Assembly (NCBI RefSeq): GCF_035918235.1
Contig: NZ_CP109485.1
Span: 8,525,001 to 8,589,000 of the forward strand
DNA: 64,000 nucleotides
Direction of reading: 5' to 3'
Source of the DNA: Streptomyces sp. NBC_01445
Lineage (GTDB): Bacteria; Actinomycetota; Actinomycetes; Streptomycetales; Streptomycetaceae
Below the pieces are notes generated by a model. That model worked only from the letters and a program-made list of their open reading frames with translations. It searched no databases and was not told the DNA's origin. Within the stretch, counting starts at the first letter, position 1, and the number at the start of each line of letters is the position of its first letter. Shown here piece by piece: positions 24,799-33,921 of the stretch. The position numbers and the translations under genes were made by a program.

Positions 24799-26084
24799 CT
24801 ACAGGGTCAGCCCCGCCCCGTACGGGAACAGCGGGTTCTCCGTGTCGTTGGGGACGTCGGGGCGTGAGGCGCGGACGGCGTCCATGGAGCGGGGGAGTTC
24901 GAAGGGGAGTCGTCCCTCCGGCTTGGCCCGGCCGAAGGCGACGTCCAGGAGGGCGGCGTCGCTGGCGCCGTAGTCGGCGACGAGGGTGGCGGCCCGCTCG
25001 GCGATCTCGGGGATGACCGCTGCCCGTTCCAGGTTGATGCAGACGATGGTCGGGACCGAGTCGAGCAGGTCGAGGATCGGCTTGAGTTCCTCGTCGGTGA
25101 AGGCCAGGGTCCCGGAGTGGAAGAACGACTCGAAGCGGTTGGCTCGCGGTTCGTACGGGGCGCGCAGGCGCAGTACCGCGAGCCGGGTCGGTCACCAACG
25201 TGCCGTATTCGTCCGCTACTTCGGCCGCGACGTCATCGACGTACAGCTTCGGGCGGCCGGTCACCGGCAGGGCGCCGGCCGTGTTGGCGAGGACGGTCAG
25301 TGAGCGGCGCTGTGCCTTAGCGCCCGCCTCGGTGAAGTCGGCGCGGCCGACGGTCTCGGCGGCCAGGTCGGCGTCGACGTACGGGGCGTCGAACAAGCCG
25401 AGGGTGAACTTCTCGCGCAGGATCCGGCGCAGGGAGGCGTCCAGGCGGTATTCGGGGATGCGGCCCGACTCGACGAGCTCGATGATCAGGTCGGTGCGGG
25501 ACTCGCCGCCGAACTGGTCGCATCCGGCGTCCAACACGCGGGCCGCTCGCTGGAGTTCGGCCAGTGACTCGAGGCCCCAGGCGCGTGCTTCGTGCACTTC
25601 GCTGAAGATCTCGGCGTCGGTGATCAGGCCCCAGTCGGTGCAGACGATGCCGTCGAATCCGAGCTTGTCCCGCAGTAGCCCTTGTACGACGCCCTTGTTG
25701 AGGCCGAACCCGACTTCTTCCCAGTCGGTACCGATGGGCTGGCCGTAGTAGGGCATCATCTGGGCGCAGCCGGCGGCGATGGCCGCCTTGAAGGGTTCGA
25801 GGTGCAGGTCGCGCATGCCACCGGGGTAGACCTGGTTCCTTGCCCCAGGGGAAGTGCGGGTCCTCGCCGTCGAGTTGGGGGCCGCCGCCGGGGAAGTGCT
25901 TGACCATGGCCGAGACCGACTGCTTGCCCAACCGCTCACCCTGGAGGCCGCGGACGTAGGCGCGGACGAGCTCGCTCGCCGCGCTGAGCGACCCGCAACT
26001 GGTGTACGAGTTCGCGGACACAGTCTGGTGCCGCATGATCCACAACGGGCCTGATGCTGTGGCGAGTTCGGAGATCGCCTCCAT
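24799..26084 (-). pseudogene. Glycoside hydrolase family 3 remnant, frameshifted and 5' truncated
   Basis: Three minus-strand frames have to be joined to read a GH3 beta-glucosidase-like sequence. The first, starting near 26084, gives 'MEAISELATASGPLWIMRHQ' and 'VSAMVKHFPGGGPQLDGEDP'. A second gives 'GFDGIVCTDWGLITDAEIFS', which holds the nucleophile Asp of the CTDW motif. The C terminus 'GRLPFELPRSMDAVRASRP', then 'NPLFPYGAGLTL' and a stop, lies in a third. The N-terminal part of the barrel is missing. It does not fit the aromatic catabolic theme and, with the adjacent transposase remnant, looks like a scar of older chromosome or a deletion junction. Confidence 0.75.
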
Positions 26085-26340
26085 GCCGGCCCCGTGATTT
26101 GTCGGCTTCAGATGCCCGCCTCACGTGCCCTGGCTCCATCGTGAGGGTCATGGTCACGATGCTCCACTGCCCATCATGCGTGTGACCTCGGTGGGTCATA
26201 TGTTGAGTGTATCGATGAGTGAAGGAATTGATATTTGTCGGATCCCTCGGTGCGGGTCACTGTGATAACTGCTGGAGTCCCTACCGCTTGATACGCCATG
26301 CACCTGCAGGGCGGGCTCCACAAGAAGGGAGTCTTCCCAA
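26085..26340. other. Leader and promoter region of the P450 operon
   Basis: No gene is seen. This gap must carry the promoter for the ferredoxin-P450 operon. AT-richer sequence around 26200-26260 (for example 'GGAATTGATATTTG') is a plausible place, but no clear -35/-10 pair or operator was recognised. Confidence 0.4.
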
Positions 26341-26532
26341 ATGTTCGAAGTCACAGTGGATTTCGCCAAGTGCGACGCGAACGGCACCTGTGCGGCGCTC
26401 ATGCCGGACATCTTCCGTATCGGCGAGGACGGGCTGCTCGAGCAGCTGCGGACCGACGTCGAGGAGGAGCGTGCGGACGAACTTGAAGAAGTTGTCCTGT
26501 GCTGCCCGCTGGGGGCGATCTCCGCCTCATGA
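26341..26532 (+). CDS. Small ferredoxin for cytochrome P450 (3Fe-4S type)
   Basis: This 63-residue acidic protein has the single-cluster pattern of P450-associated ferredoxins: 'FAKCDANGTCAALMPDIF' (C-x5-C) and 'VVLCCPLGAIS' (CP) near the C terminus. Lack of the fourth central cysteine fits a [3Fe-4S] cluster. It carries electrons from a reductase to the P450 encoded immediately downstream, with which it overlaps by ATGA. It is the first gene of an eight-gene operon; the reductase gene at 29935 is a likely partner. Confidence 0.9.
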   Translation: MFEVTVDFAKCDANGTCAALMPDIFRIGEDGLLEQLRTDVEEERADELEEVVLCCPLGAISAS

Positions 26533-27707
26533 CCACGACATTGCCGCACTTCGAACCGTTCGCGCCCGACGCCCTCGTGCACCCTGGAGGTGCTTTGGCG
26601 GAAGGCCCGCTCGCCCACGGCTCGGCCGGCTACACAGTCCTGAGCTTCGAACTCGCCACCGCCGTCCTGCGTGACAGCCGCTTCCGGAACGCCTCGCTCC
26701 AGTTGATGGAGGATTTCGGTATCAAGGAGGGCCCGGTACGTGACTTCCGGGCGGACAGCGTCCTGATGGCAGAGGGGCCGCGGCACCTTCGGTTGCGTAC
26801 GCCGCTGGCCCGGTTCATGGGACCGGCCACCGTCGAGAACATCCGCGACGTGCTACGCGGGATCATCAGGGACCTTGCCGCGGACCTTGACCCCGCTGCC
26901 CCCGTCGACTTCCACGGTGTCATCGACCGTCGCCTGCCGGCCCGCGTGTACTGCTACCTCGCCGGCGCTCCGGTCGAGGACGCCCCCAAGGTCGCAAGCC
27001 TCTCGGAGCGGACCCTGTCGCTGCTCAACCGAGACCCGAGCCTGATCCCGGACATCCTTGAGGCCTACGACGAACTCTTCGCGTACCTGCGGGAACTCGT
27101 CGCCCGCAAGCGGGCACAGGGGTTGGGCGAGGACATGCTGTCGTTCCTCATCGGGCGGCACGATGCCGGCAAGCTCAACGAGAAGGAGCTCTTCGACGAA
27201 GCGACCGCAATGCTGGAGGCGAGCTCGGTCAACACCACGCACCAGGCAGGCCTGGTGGTGTGGACCCTGTTGCGCAACCGCGAGATCTGGCAGCGACTTG
27301 TCGAGGATCACACGCTTATCCCGGCAGCGATCACCGAGGTGCTGCGGTTGTATCCCCGGCCAGGGGTCATCAGCCGGATCGCTACCGAGGACATTGACTT
27401 GAACGGGACGGTCATCCCGACGGGTTCGGACGTCCATGTCGCGGTGTGGTCTGCCAACCGCGACCCTGAGCGCTTCGGGAGTCCGGCCGAGTTCGTGCTG
27501 GAGCGTGAGAACAACCAACCGCTGACCTTCAGCACCGGGGGCCACAACTGTCTCGGACAGGGGCTCGCCAAGGTCGAGATGGAAGAGGTCGTCCGCTACC
27601 TGGCCGACCACTTCCCCGACGCGGTTGTGGTGGAGGACGGCACCGAGATCGGTCAGGCGGGCGGCCGTTGGCTGGTCAAGTCCCTCTCCGTGGACCTCAG
27701 GCCGTAG
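26529..27707 (+). CDS. Cytochrome P450 monooxygenase
   Basis: This 392-residue bacterial P450 has the heme-thiolate loop 'FSTGGHNCLGQGLAKVE' around residue 340, the ExxR motif in 'ITEVLRLYPRP' and an I-helix in 'ATAMLEASSVNTTHQAG', where the usual AGxxTT is EASSVNTT; this may alter oxygen activation. It starts at the ATG overlapping the ferredoxin stop. It uses electrons from the ferredoxin to hydroxylate or demethylate a substrate; the linked PrpD, MaoC and maleylacetate reductase genes suggest an aromatic or alicyclic acid, but this is not provable from sequence. Confidence 0.92.
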   Translation: MTTTLPHFEPFAPDALVHPGGALAEGPLAHGSAGYTVLSFELATAVLRDSRFRNASLQLMEDFGIKEGPVRDFRADSVLMAEGPRHLRLRTPLARFMGPATVENIRDVLRGIIRDLAADLDPAAPVDFHGVIDRRLPARVYCYLAGAPVEDAPKVASLSERTLSLLNRDPSLIPDILEAYDELFAYLRELVARKRAQGLGEDMLSFLIGRHDAGKLNEKELFDEATAMLEASSVNTTHQAGLVVWTLLRNREIWQRLVEDHTLIPAAITEVLRLYPRPGVISRIATEDIDLNGTVIPTGSDVHVAVWSANRDPERFGSPAEFVLERENNQPLTFSTGGHNCLGQGLAKVEMEEVVRYLADHFPDAVVVEDGTEIGQAGGRWLVKSLSVDLRP

Positions 27708-27719
27708 GGGGAGAGACTG

Positions 27720-29108
27720 ATGACTGACACGCAGCCATCGCTGACGGAACGCCTGGCCACGCACTGGGCGGATCTTCCGTTCGAACAGATCCCCACCGAC
27801 GTTGTCGAGCGCGTCAAGGACAACATCCTGGACACGCTGGCCGTGGCGCTCGCCGGAGCCGGAACCGACGAGGCCACGCGGGTTAACGGAGCCCTGGCCG
27901 ACGTGCAGGGCAACGGGTCGGGGAGCTTGGTCTGGGGTACGCCCCACAGGCTGTCGCCCGCGCACGCCGCACTGGCCAACGGGACGGCAGCCCACGCCCG
28001 CGACTTCGACGACGGCGGCGGTCCCGGGCACGCAGGATCCACGGTGCTGCCTGCGGCAATAGCCGTCGCCGAGGCGACCGGGGCGGACGGACCGGCGCTG
28101 ATCGCCGCGACGATCGCCGGCTACGACATCGGCTACCGCACCCTGCAGTCGCTCGGCGGCTTCGCCGCGCACACCGACCGTGGATGGCACTCCAGCGGCA
28201 CCATGGGCAGCTTCGCCGCAGCTGCGGCGAGTGCCAAGGTGCTGGGCCTGGATGCCGAGCGCTTCGCCGATGCCCTGGGAATCGCCGGCTCCTTCACCGG
28301 CGGCGTCTGGGCGTTCATCGACGACGGGGCCTGGACCAAGCGGATCCACCCCGGCAAGGCGGGGGAGACCGGAGCCGACGCCGCACTTCTCGCCCGGGCC
28401 GGGATCACCGGCCCGCGCCGGATCTTCGAGGCCGAATGGGGCGGCCTGTTCGCCCTGTACAACGGCGGCGAGGGCTTTCCCGAGAAGGCGCTGAAGGAAC
28501 TTGGAGTCGACTTCAACGTGGCGAGCGCGTACATCAAGCCGTACGCCTGCTGCCGAGGCAGCCACTCGACCATCGACGCTGTGCTCGCGATGGTCGACGC
28601 GCGGGACATCCGGCCCCAGGATGTGCACCGGATTGTGATCACCGCCGGTGAGACAGCGGTGAACATGCTCTCCGTCGACCCCATCGAGTCGGTCTTCGAT
28701 GCGCAGTTCAGCCTTCCGTACGCGGTCGCCGTCGCCCTCCATCACCGGCGCGTCGGGCTCGACCAGTTCGACCCGCCCCGTGTCGGCGAGCCTGCCGTCC
28801 GCGCAACGCTCGACAAGATCTCGATGCAGGTGGACATCGACATCCAGCTGGAGGACGGGCCGCTGCTGGAGGTCGAGTTCACCAACGGGGAGAAGGTGAC
28901 CCTGGTCGCCGGCAACCCCACCACCGCCAAGGGGTCGGCCGAGAGCCCGCTCACGCATGCCGAAGTCGTGGGCAAGGCGGAGGAACTGCTCGCACCGTAC
29001 GGGCCGTCGGTCGCAGACGGCCTGGTGCGTGCAGTGGAGAACCTGGACAACTCTCGGGACCTGACCGAGCTGCTGCGCGCGCTGCGCGCAGGAACACGAG
29101 GAGACTGA
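27720..29108 (+). CDS. MmgE/PrpD-family dehydratase
   Basis: This 462-residue protein belongs to the MmgE/PrpD family (2-methylcitrate dehydratase, cis-aconitate decarboxylase). It has the all-helical N domain with 'LANGTAAHARDFDDGGGPGH', where HARDFDD resembles the family H-x-x-DFDD signature, and 'GWHSSGTMGSFAAAAASAK' in the second helical region. 'KPYACCRGSHSTIDAVLAM' is the conserved central motif before the C-terminal alpha/beta domain. Members dehydrate or isomerise branched tricarboxylates and other hydroxy acids without an Fe-S cluster. In a P450 operon the substrate is likely a ring-derived hydroxy acid. It lies 12 bases after the P450 gene. Confidence 0.88.
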   Translation: MTDTQPSLTERLATHWADLPFEQIPTDVVERVKDNILDTLAVALAGAGTDEATRVNGALADVQGNGSGSLVWGTPHRLSPAHAALANGTAAHARDFDDGGGPGHAGSTVLPAAIAVAEATGADGPALIAATIAGYDIGYRTLQSLGGFAAHTDRGWHSSGTMGSFAAAAASAKVLGLDAERFADALGIAGSFTGGVWAFIDDGAWTKRIHPGKAGETGADAALLARAGITGPRRIFEAEWGGLFALYNGGEGFPEKALKELGVDFNVASAYIKPYACCRGSHSTIDAVLAMVDARDIRPQDVHRIVITAGETAVNMLSVDPIESVFDAQFSLPYAVAVALHHRRVGLDQFDPPRVGEPAVRATLDKISMQVDIDIQLEDGPLLEVEFTNGEKVTLVAGNPTTAKGSAESPLTHAEVVGKAEELLAPYGPSVADGLVRAVENLDNSRDLTELLRALRAGTRGD

Positions 29109-29109
29109 C

Positions 29110-29931
29110 GTGGCCACGCGCGAAGCGACGCAGACCGTCGAACGGACCGAGGTCATCGCGGCCGAGCAGACGGAATCCCTGGCAGCGGCGCTGGACATCG
29201 ACGTCCCTCACGCCGCGGGAGACATGGTGCCTCCACTGTGGCACTGGACCTACCTGCTGGAGAGGGGACCGGAACGGGAGCTCGGCGAGGACGGCCATCC
29301 CGAGACCGGAGTTCCCGCCCCGCCCGGTCCGGGACGCCGCCGCATGTTCGGCGGGGGGCGGGTGACGACCCATGGCGGGCTGGTGATCGGGGCGCCCGCC
29401 ACCAAGGTGACCTCGATCGCGCGGTCCGTCGAAAAGGAGGGCAGGACAGGCCCGCTCACCCTCACCACGGTTCGTCAGGACATCCTTCAGCACGGTGAAC
29501 TGGTGATCCGGGAGGAGCAGGACATCGTCTACCGGGCACCCGGCTCCAGCGCCCTGCCGCGCCCCGCCGTGAAGCCGCCCCGGAACGACGGTCCGAAGCT
29601 GGAGCTGGTCGTCGACGAGCGGCTGCTGTTCCGGTTCTCGGCGCTTACGTACAACTCTCACCGCATCCACTACGACGTGGACTGGTGCAAGCAGGAGGGG
29701 TACGACGGCCTTGTCATCCATGGCCCGCTGCTGGCCCTCATGATGGGCGAACACTTCCGCCGCCAGGGCATCGACCTGCGGGGCAAGACCTTTGCCTACC
29801 GGTTCGTCTCGCCGCTGACCAAGCCGCAGAAGATCACGATCGCCCCTTCTGCCAAGGGACTCGAGCACGGCGCCGAGGCCCGTGGCGCCGATGGCACCGT
29901 CGCCGCGGTGAGCACCCTCACGGAGGCATGA
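29110..29931 (+). CDS. MaoC-like acyl-CoA dehydratase, two-hotdog (FAS1-type) protein
   Basis: This 273-residue protein starts at a GTG one base after the PrpD stop. The N-terminal half ('MVPPLWHWTYLLERGP', 'RMFGGGRVTTHGGLVIG') resembles the FAS1-like dehydratase domain, and the C-terminal half ('FRFSALTYNSHRIHYDVDWC', 'YDGLVIHGPLLALMM') is a MaoC hotdog with the N-x-H-R-I-H-Y-D catalytic pattern. This matches mesaconyl-C4-CoA hydratase-type proteins. It would hydrate or dehydrate an enoyl-CoA or related acid; no CoA ligase is found in this operon, so the CoA donor is unclear. Confidence 0.87.
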   Translation: MATREATQTVERTEVIAAEQTESLAAALDIDVPHAAGDMVPPLWHWTYLLERGPERELGEDGHPETGVPAPPGPGRRRMFGGGRVTTHGGLVIGAPATKVTSIARSVEKEGRTGPLTLTTVRQDILQHGELVIREEQDIVYRAPGSSALPRPAVKPPRNDGPKLELVVDERLLFRFSALTYNSHRIHYDVDWCKQEGYDGLVIHGPLLALMMGEHFRRQGIDLRGKTFAYRFVSPLTKPQKITIAPSAKGLEHGAEARGADGTVAAVSTLTEA

Positions 29932-29934
29932 GCC

Positions 29935-31140
29935 GTGAGCCCATCCACCACCACCGACGTCGCCGTCATAGGCGGTTCCACTGCCGGCCTCCGCGCCGCA
30001 GAAGCCGTCGCACGCCACGCACCCGAGCTGAGCGTGACCGTGATCAGCGACGAATCCCACCTGCCCTACGAGCTGCCACCGCTGTCCAAGATCCCGCTGC
30101 ACGACCGCGTCGACATCGACACGCTCGTCTACCCCCTGGCTCGCGACTTGCGGGACAAGGGCGTCGACTTCCGGCTGGGCACCCGTGCCAGGTCGCTCGA
30201 CACCGGCTCGAACACCGTCCATCTGTCATCAGGTGGAGCACTGACCTACCGCGCTCTGGTCATCGCCACCGGATGCGAGGCCGTTGTTCCGCCGCCGTTC
30301 GCAGACCAACGCGGTGTGCACGTACTGCGCCGCTTCGAGGACGCGACGGCCCTGCGCGCCGCGGTCACCGACCCCAAGGCTGCCGTCGCCGTAGTCGGGG
30401 CCGGATTCATCGGTGGCGAATTCGCCTCGACACTCGCCAAGGCGGGGCGCACGGTCTCGCTCATCGACCTGGCTGCCAAGCCACTGGGGCGGTTCGGCGA
30501 ACCTGTCGCCGACGCCTATACGGCGTTGCACCGCGGGGCCGGTGTCGGCCTGCATCTGGGCAGTGCCGTCACCGACGTCGTCGAACGGGACGGACGCCGT
30601 TCGTTGCTGCTGACCGACGGCACATGGGTACCGGCCGACGTCATCGTCGTCGGCGTCGGAGTGCGTCCTGCGATCGACTGGCTGAACGGATCAGGGCTGA
30701 CCTTCGACAACGGCATCCTGGCCGACGCCACCCTGCGTGTCTCGCGCAACGTGTTCGCTGCCGGGGACGCGGTCCGCTGGCCCAACGCACGATTCGGCGC
30801 CCCCATGAGGATCGAGCACTGGACGAGTGCCGCCGAACAGGGCCGTGCGGCGGGAATCAACGCGGCGAAACTGATCCACGGCGACACGGGCGACGGTTTC
30901 GCCAACGTGCCCTACTTCTGGTCGGACCAGCACGGGGTCCGCATCCAGTTCGCGGGCTGTCTGACCGGAGATGAGGAGATCGAGGAGAGCAGTACCGGGG
31001 ACGGGACGCTCTTCCTCTACCACCGCGGTGGCGTGGTCAACGGTGTGCTGGCGTTCGATCGCCGTGCCGACTTCGTGAAGCTGCGGGCCCTGCTGCGCCG
31101 GGAACTCACCCGGCGGGCAGCAGACGAGTTCCTGCGATGA
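29935..31140 (+). CDS. FAD/NAD(P)-dependent ferredoxin reductase
   Basis: This 401-residue protein starts at a GTG three bases after the MaoC stop. It has the two-dinucleotide-fold layout: 'DVAVIGGSTAGLRAAEAVA' (FAD), 'VAVVGAGFIGGEFASTLAKAG' (NAD(P)H) near residue 145, and 'NVFAAGDAVRWPN' near residue 275, followed by the reductase C-terminal domain with 'GVRIQFAGCLTGDEEI'. This is the putidaredoxin/rubredoxin reductase type. It completes an electron chain NAD(P)H to ferredoxin (26341) to P450 (26529). Confidence 0.9.
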   Translation: MSPSTTTDVAVIGGSTAGLRAAEAVARHAPELSVTVISDESHLPYELPPLSKIPLHDRVDIDTLVYPLARDLRDKGVDFRLGTRARSLDTGSNTVHLSSGGALTYRALVIATGCEAVVPPPFADQRGVHVLRRFEDATALRAAVTDPKAAVAVVGAGFIGGEFASTLAKAGRTVSLIDLAAKPLGRFGEPVADAYTALHRGAGVGLHLGSAVTDVVERDGRRSLLLTDGTWVPADVIVVGVGVRPAIDWLNGSGLTFDNGILADATLRVSRNVFAAGDAVRWPNARFGAPMRIEHWTSAAEQGRAAGINAAKLIHGDTGDGFANVPYFWSDQHGVRIQFAGCLTGDEEIEESSTGDGTLFLYHRGGVVNGVLAFDRRADFVKLRALLRRELTRRAADEFLR

Positions 31141-31193
31141 ACAGCCCCGCCAGGATCCGGCGGGCAAGCAACTGGCGAGGAGAAGGACGAGTC

Positions 31194-31988
31194 ATGAGTG
31201 ACGAGACAGACCGCCGCAGCGCGGTCATCACCGGCGCGGCACAGGGCCTGGGCGCGGACATCGCCCGCCGGCTGGCGGATGGCGGGTTCGACCTCGCCCT
31301 GCTGGACCTGAACAAGGAGGGACTGGACCGTACGAAGGAGGAAATCGAGAGCAGCCACGGCGGTGCCAGGATCGAGACGATGCCCCTGGACCTCTCCGAG
31401 GACACGAGTGTTGCAGAGGCATTCCGCGACATCGACGCCGCGTTCGGACGCATCGATGTGCTCGTGAACACGGCGGGCGGCAGCGGGACCTTGCAGGTCC
31501 GGGACATCGAGGAGCTCTCCCCGCAGGTCTGGCACACGGTGTTGGGCAACAACGTCACCAGCACCTTCCTTTGCTGCAAGTACGCGGTGCCGGTCATGCG
31601 CCGCAACGGCTACGGCCGGATCGTCAACTTCTCCTCAGCGGTATCCCGCGGACTGTCCGGCCCGTCCGGGACGATCGGAGCGCGGCTTCCCTACGCCGCG
31701 TCAAAGGCGGCGATCAACGGCTTCACCCGGCAGCTCGCCAAGGACCTCACTCGCAGCGGGATAACCGTCAACGCGGTCTCTCCGGGCCTCATCCTGCCCG
31801 ATGAGGGGCGGGTGCGGTCGGTGTTCGACTCCCTGGCGGCAGCGGACCAGGCCGCCATCCGCGCGGCCATTCCGGCGGGCAGGACCGGCACGGCTCAGGA
31901 GATTTCCGCGGCCGTCGCCTACCTCGTCTCAGAGGGAGCCGGCTTCACGTCCGGCACCGTTCTGGACGTCGACGGCGCAGCTTCCTAG
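31194..31988 (+). CDS. Short-chain dehydrogenase/reductase
   Basis: This 264-residue classical SDR starts at the ATG at 31194, preceded by GAGGAGAAGGA; an upstream in-frame ATG at 31137 overlaps the reductase stop and lacks a good site. 'AVITGAAQGLGADIARRLA' is the cofactor loop, 'NTAGGSG' the NAG-like motif, and the Ser-Tyr-Lys catalytic set appears as 'NFSSAVS' and 'LPYAASKAAINGF'. It oxidises or reduces a hydroxyl/keto group of an intermediate, most likely the alcohol created by the P450 or a dehydratase product. Confidence 0.88.
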   Translation: MSDETDRRSAVITGAAQGLGADIARRLADGGFDLALLDLNKEGLDRTKEEIESSHGGARIETMPLDLSEDTSVAEAFRDIDAAFGRIDVLVNTAGGSGTLQVRDIEELSPQVWHTVLGNNVTSTFLCCKYAVPVMRRNGYGRIVNFSSAVSRGLSGPSGTIGARLPYAASKAAINGFTRQLAKDLTRSGITVNAVSPGLILPDEGRVRSVFDSLAAADQAAIRAAIPAGRTGTAQEISAAVAYLVSEGAGFTSGTVLDVDGAAS

Positions 31989-32039
31989 CCGTTCCGCCCT
32001 CCCGGCGCGGGCCATGGCCGGCGCTTCCGCACCACCAGA

Positions 32040-32780
32040 GTGAAGAAGGAGAGCGAACCGTTGCTCCAAGATCCGTTGGTCCTCATACCGGCACTTGGTT
32101 CGGACGCCCGGCTGTGGCAGCCGGTCATCGACCACCTCCACGAGCGCCTCGAAGTCGAATGCCTGGTCATCCGGGGCGTCGGAGACTCCATTGAGTCCAT
32201 GGCGGACAGCATCCTGGCCCAGGCGCCGGACCGGTTCTGCCTGGCCGGGATCTCTATGGGCGGCTACGTTGCGCTGGACATCGTGCTGCGCGAGCCCGAG
32301 CGAGTCGTCGGGCTCGCGTTGCTGAACACCTCCGCGTTCGCCGCCCCGCCCGACCGGAAGAAGGGTGGCCACCAGGCGATCTCCCTGACGGAGTCCGGCC
32401 ACTTCGCAGAGGCCGTGCGCAACGTCAGCGGCGCCGTCGCGCCAGGCCGGCCCGAGGTGACGGCCGTCGCCGCCACCATGGCCCATGACCTGGGAGCCGA
32501 CGTCTTCAAGGCGCAGCAACTCGCCGTCCTCAACCGCGACGACCGCACGATGGAAACGCCGGGGATCAAGGCCCCGACGCTGATCGTCGCCGGAGACGCC
32601 GACGCCATCACTCCACTCGCGCTCAGCGAGGAGATGGCCGGCTCGGTACCCAACGCGCAGCTGCACGTACTCGAAGGAGTCGGACACCTGTCTACCCTCG
32701 AAGCGCCCGCCCTCGTCGCCTCACATCTGGCGGACTGGCTGCTGCGTACCGACGATCAAGAGCGGAGGCGCAGGTCATGA
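32040..32780 (+). CDS. Alpha/beta-fold hydrolase
   Basis: The product has about 246 residues with a hydrolase fold. The nucleophile elbow is 'LAGISMGGYVALDIV' (G-x-S-M-G) near residue 70, the acid Asp is in 'LIVAGDADAITPLA', and the final His is in 'LEGVGHLSTLEAP'. The GTG at 32040 has no obvious ribosome site, while a TTG at 32061 follows AAGGAG by 11 bases, so the real protein may begin MLQDPLVLIPALG. Relatives split 3-oxoadipate enol-lactones or meta-cleavage products. It overlaps the maleylacetate reductase gene by four bases, tying it to the lower pathway. Confidence 0.85.
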   Translation: MKKESEPLLQDPLVLIPALGSDARLWQPVIDHLHERLEVECLVIRGVGDSIESMADSILAQAPDRFCLAGISMGGYVALDIVLREPERVVGLALLNTSAFAAPPDRKKGGHQAISLTESGHFAEAVRNVSGAVAPGRPEVTAVAATMAHDLGADVFKAQQLAVLNRDDRTMETPGIKAPTLIVAGDADAITPLALSEEMAGSVPNAQLHVLEGVGHLSTLEAPALVASHLADWLLRTDDQERRRRS

Positions 32781-33841
32781 CGATCACCTTCGACCACACG
32801 ACGCAGGGCCAGCGGGTGCTGTTCGGAACCGGCGACGCAGCCGCCCATACGGTCGCGGCGCTCAACGGTCTGGGTGCCGAGCGCGTCCTGCTCATCGCGG
32901 ACGCGTTCGTATCGGAACTCTCCGACGCCGTGGCGGAACGGGTCTGTGTGGTGGCACGTATCCACGAGATCGTCCAACACGTCCCTGCCGAGAACGCCGC
33001 CAGGGCAGTGGAGGTCGCGCAGACGCACGACGCAGACGCGATCGTCACGATCGGCGGCGGCTCGGCAGTGGGCCTCGCGAAGATCGTCGCCCGCGACGCC
33101 GGCCTGCCGATCGTGGCGGTACCCACCACCTTCGCAGGCTCCGAAGCCACGAACGTCTGGGGCATCACCGAGGCCGGACGCAAGACCACCGGCATCGACG
33201 ACAAGGTGCTGCCGAAGATCGTCGTCTACGACGCCTCCCTGATGGCGAGTCTGCCGGGGCAACTGGCCGTCTCCAGCGGGCTCAACGCCCTGGCCCACGC
33301 GGTCGACGGCTTCTGGGCCCCGCGAAGCAACCCGATCAACAAGGCGATGGGCACCGAAGGGCTGCGCGCCCTCGTCCCGGGCCTGCGTGCCCTGCACGCC
33401 GACCCGGACGATATCGCGGCTCGCGAACAGACCCTTTACGGCGCCTACCTCGCGGCCGTCGCCTTCGCCTCGGCCGGATCGGGCCTGCACCACAAGATCT
33501 GCCACGCCCTCGGCGGCGCTTATGCCATGCCGCACGCCGAGACCCACTCCGTCGTGATCGGCTATGTCACGGCCTTCAACGCCCCGTTTGCCGTCGATGC
33601 AGCCGAGCGCGTCGCCGCCGCTGTTGGCGACGGCCTTTCCGCCGCCGCAGGAATCCACGCGCTGGGCCGACAGATCGATGCCCCGAGTTCCCTGAAGGAA
33701 CTCGGCCTCAAGGAGGAGGACCTGCCGGCAGCGGCGGGCCTCATCCTCCCTGCTGTCCCGCCTTCCAACCCCCGGCCGGTGACCAGGGAAGCGCTGGAGG
33801 AATTGCTGCGCGCGGCGTGGGCTGGTGATCCGATCACGTAA
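32777..33841 (+). CDS. Maleylacetate reductase
   Basis: This 354-residue group III iron-type alcohol dehydrogenase family protein resembles maleylacetate reductases. 'TIGGGSAVGLAKIVA' is the dinucleotide GGGS motif near residue 95, 'VAVPTTFAGSEATNVWG' follows, and metal-site His positions appear in 'LAHAVDGFW', 'LHHKICHALGGAY' and 'MPHAETHSVV'. Maleylacetate reductases often lack tight metal binding. It reduces maleylacetate to 3-oxoadipate with NAD(P)H, the step after ortho cleavage of hydroxyquinol; a hydroxyquinol-type dioxygenase gene lies at 54674. It is the last gene of the P450 operon and is followed by a strong hairpin. Confidence 0.9.
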   Translation: MTITFDHTTQGQRVLFGTGDAAAHTVAALNGLGAERVLLIADAFVSELSDAVAERVCVVARIHEIVQHVPAENAARAVEVAQTHDADAIVTIGGGSAVGLAKIVARDAGLPIVAVPTTFAGSEATNVWGITEAGRKTTGIDDKVLPKIVVYDASLMASLPGQLAVSSGLNALAHAVDGFWAPRSNPINKAMGTEGLRALVPGLRALHADPDDIAAREQTLYGAYLAAVAFASAGSGLHHKICHALGGAYAMPHAETHSVVIGYVTAFNAPFAVDAAERVAAAVGDGLSAAAGIHALGRQIDAPSSLKELGLKEEDLPAAAGLILPAVPPSNPRPVTREALEELLRAAWAGDPIT

Positions 33842-33867
33842 GGAAACGCGCAGGGCCTGAAACGCTG

Positions 33868-33902
33868 TGTGGGCCGGACCTCATCAAGAGGTCCGGCCCA
33901 CA
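33868..33902. terminator. Bidirectional terminator hairpin
   Basis: A perfect 15-bp stem (TGTGGGCCGGACCTC at 33868-33882 with 33888-33902) around a 5-base loop separates the convergent maleylacetate reductase and folD genes. Confidence 0.9.
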
Positions 33903-33921
33903 TTCCGTATGTCCGCCGCAG

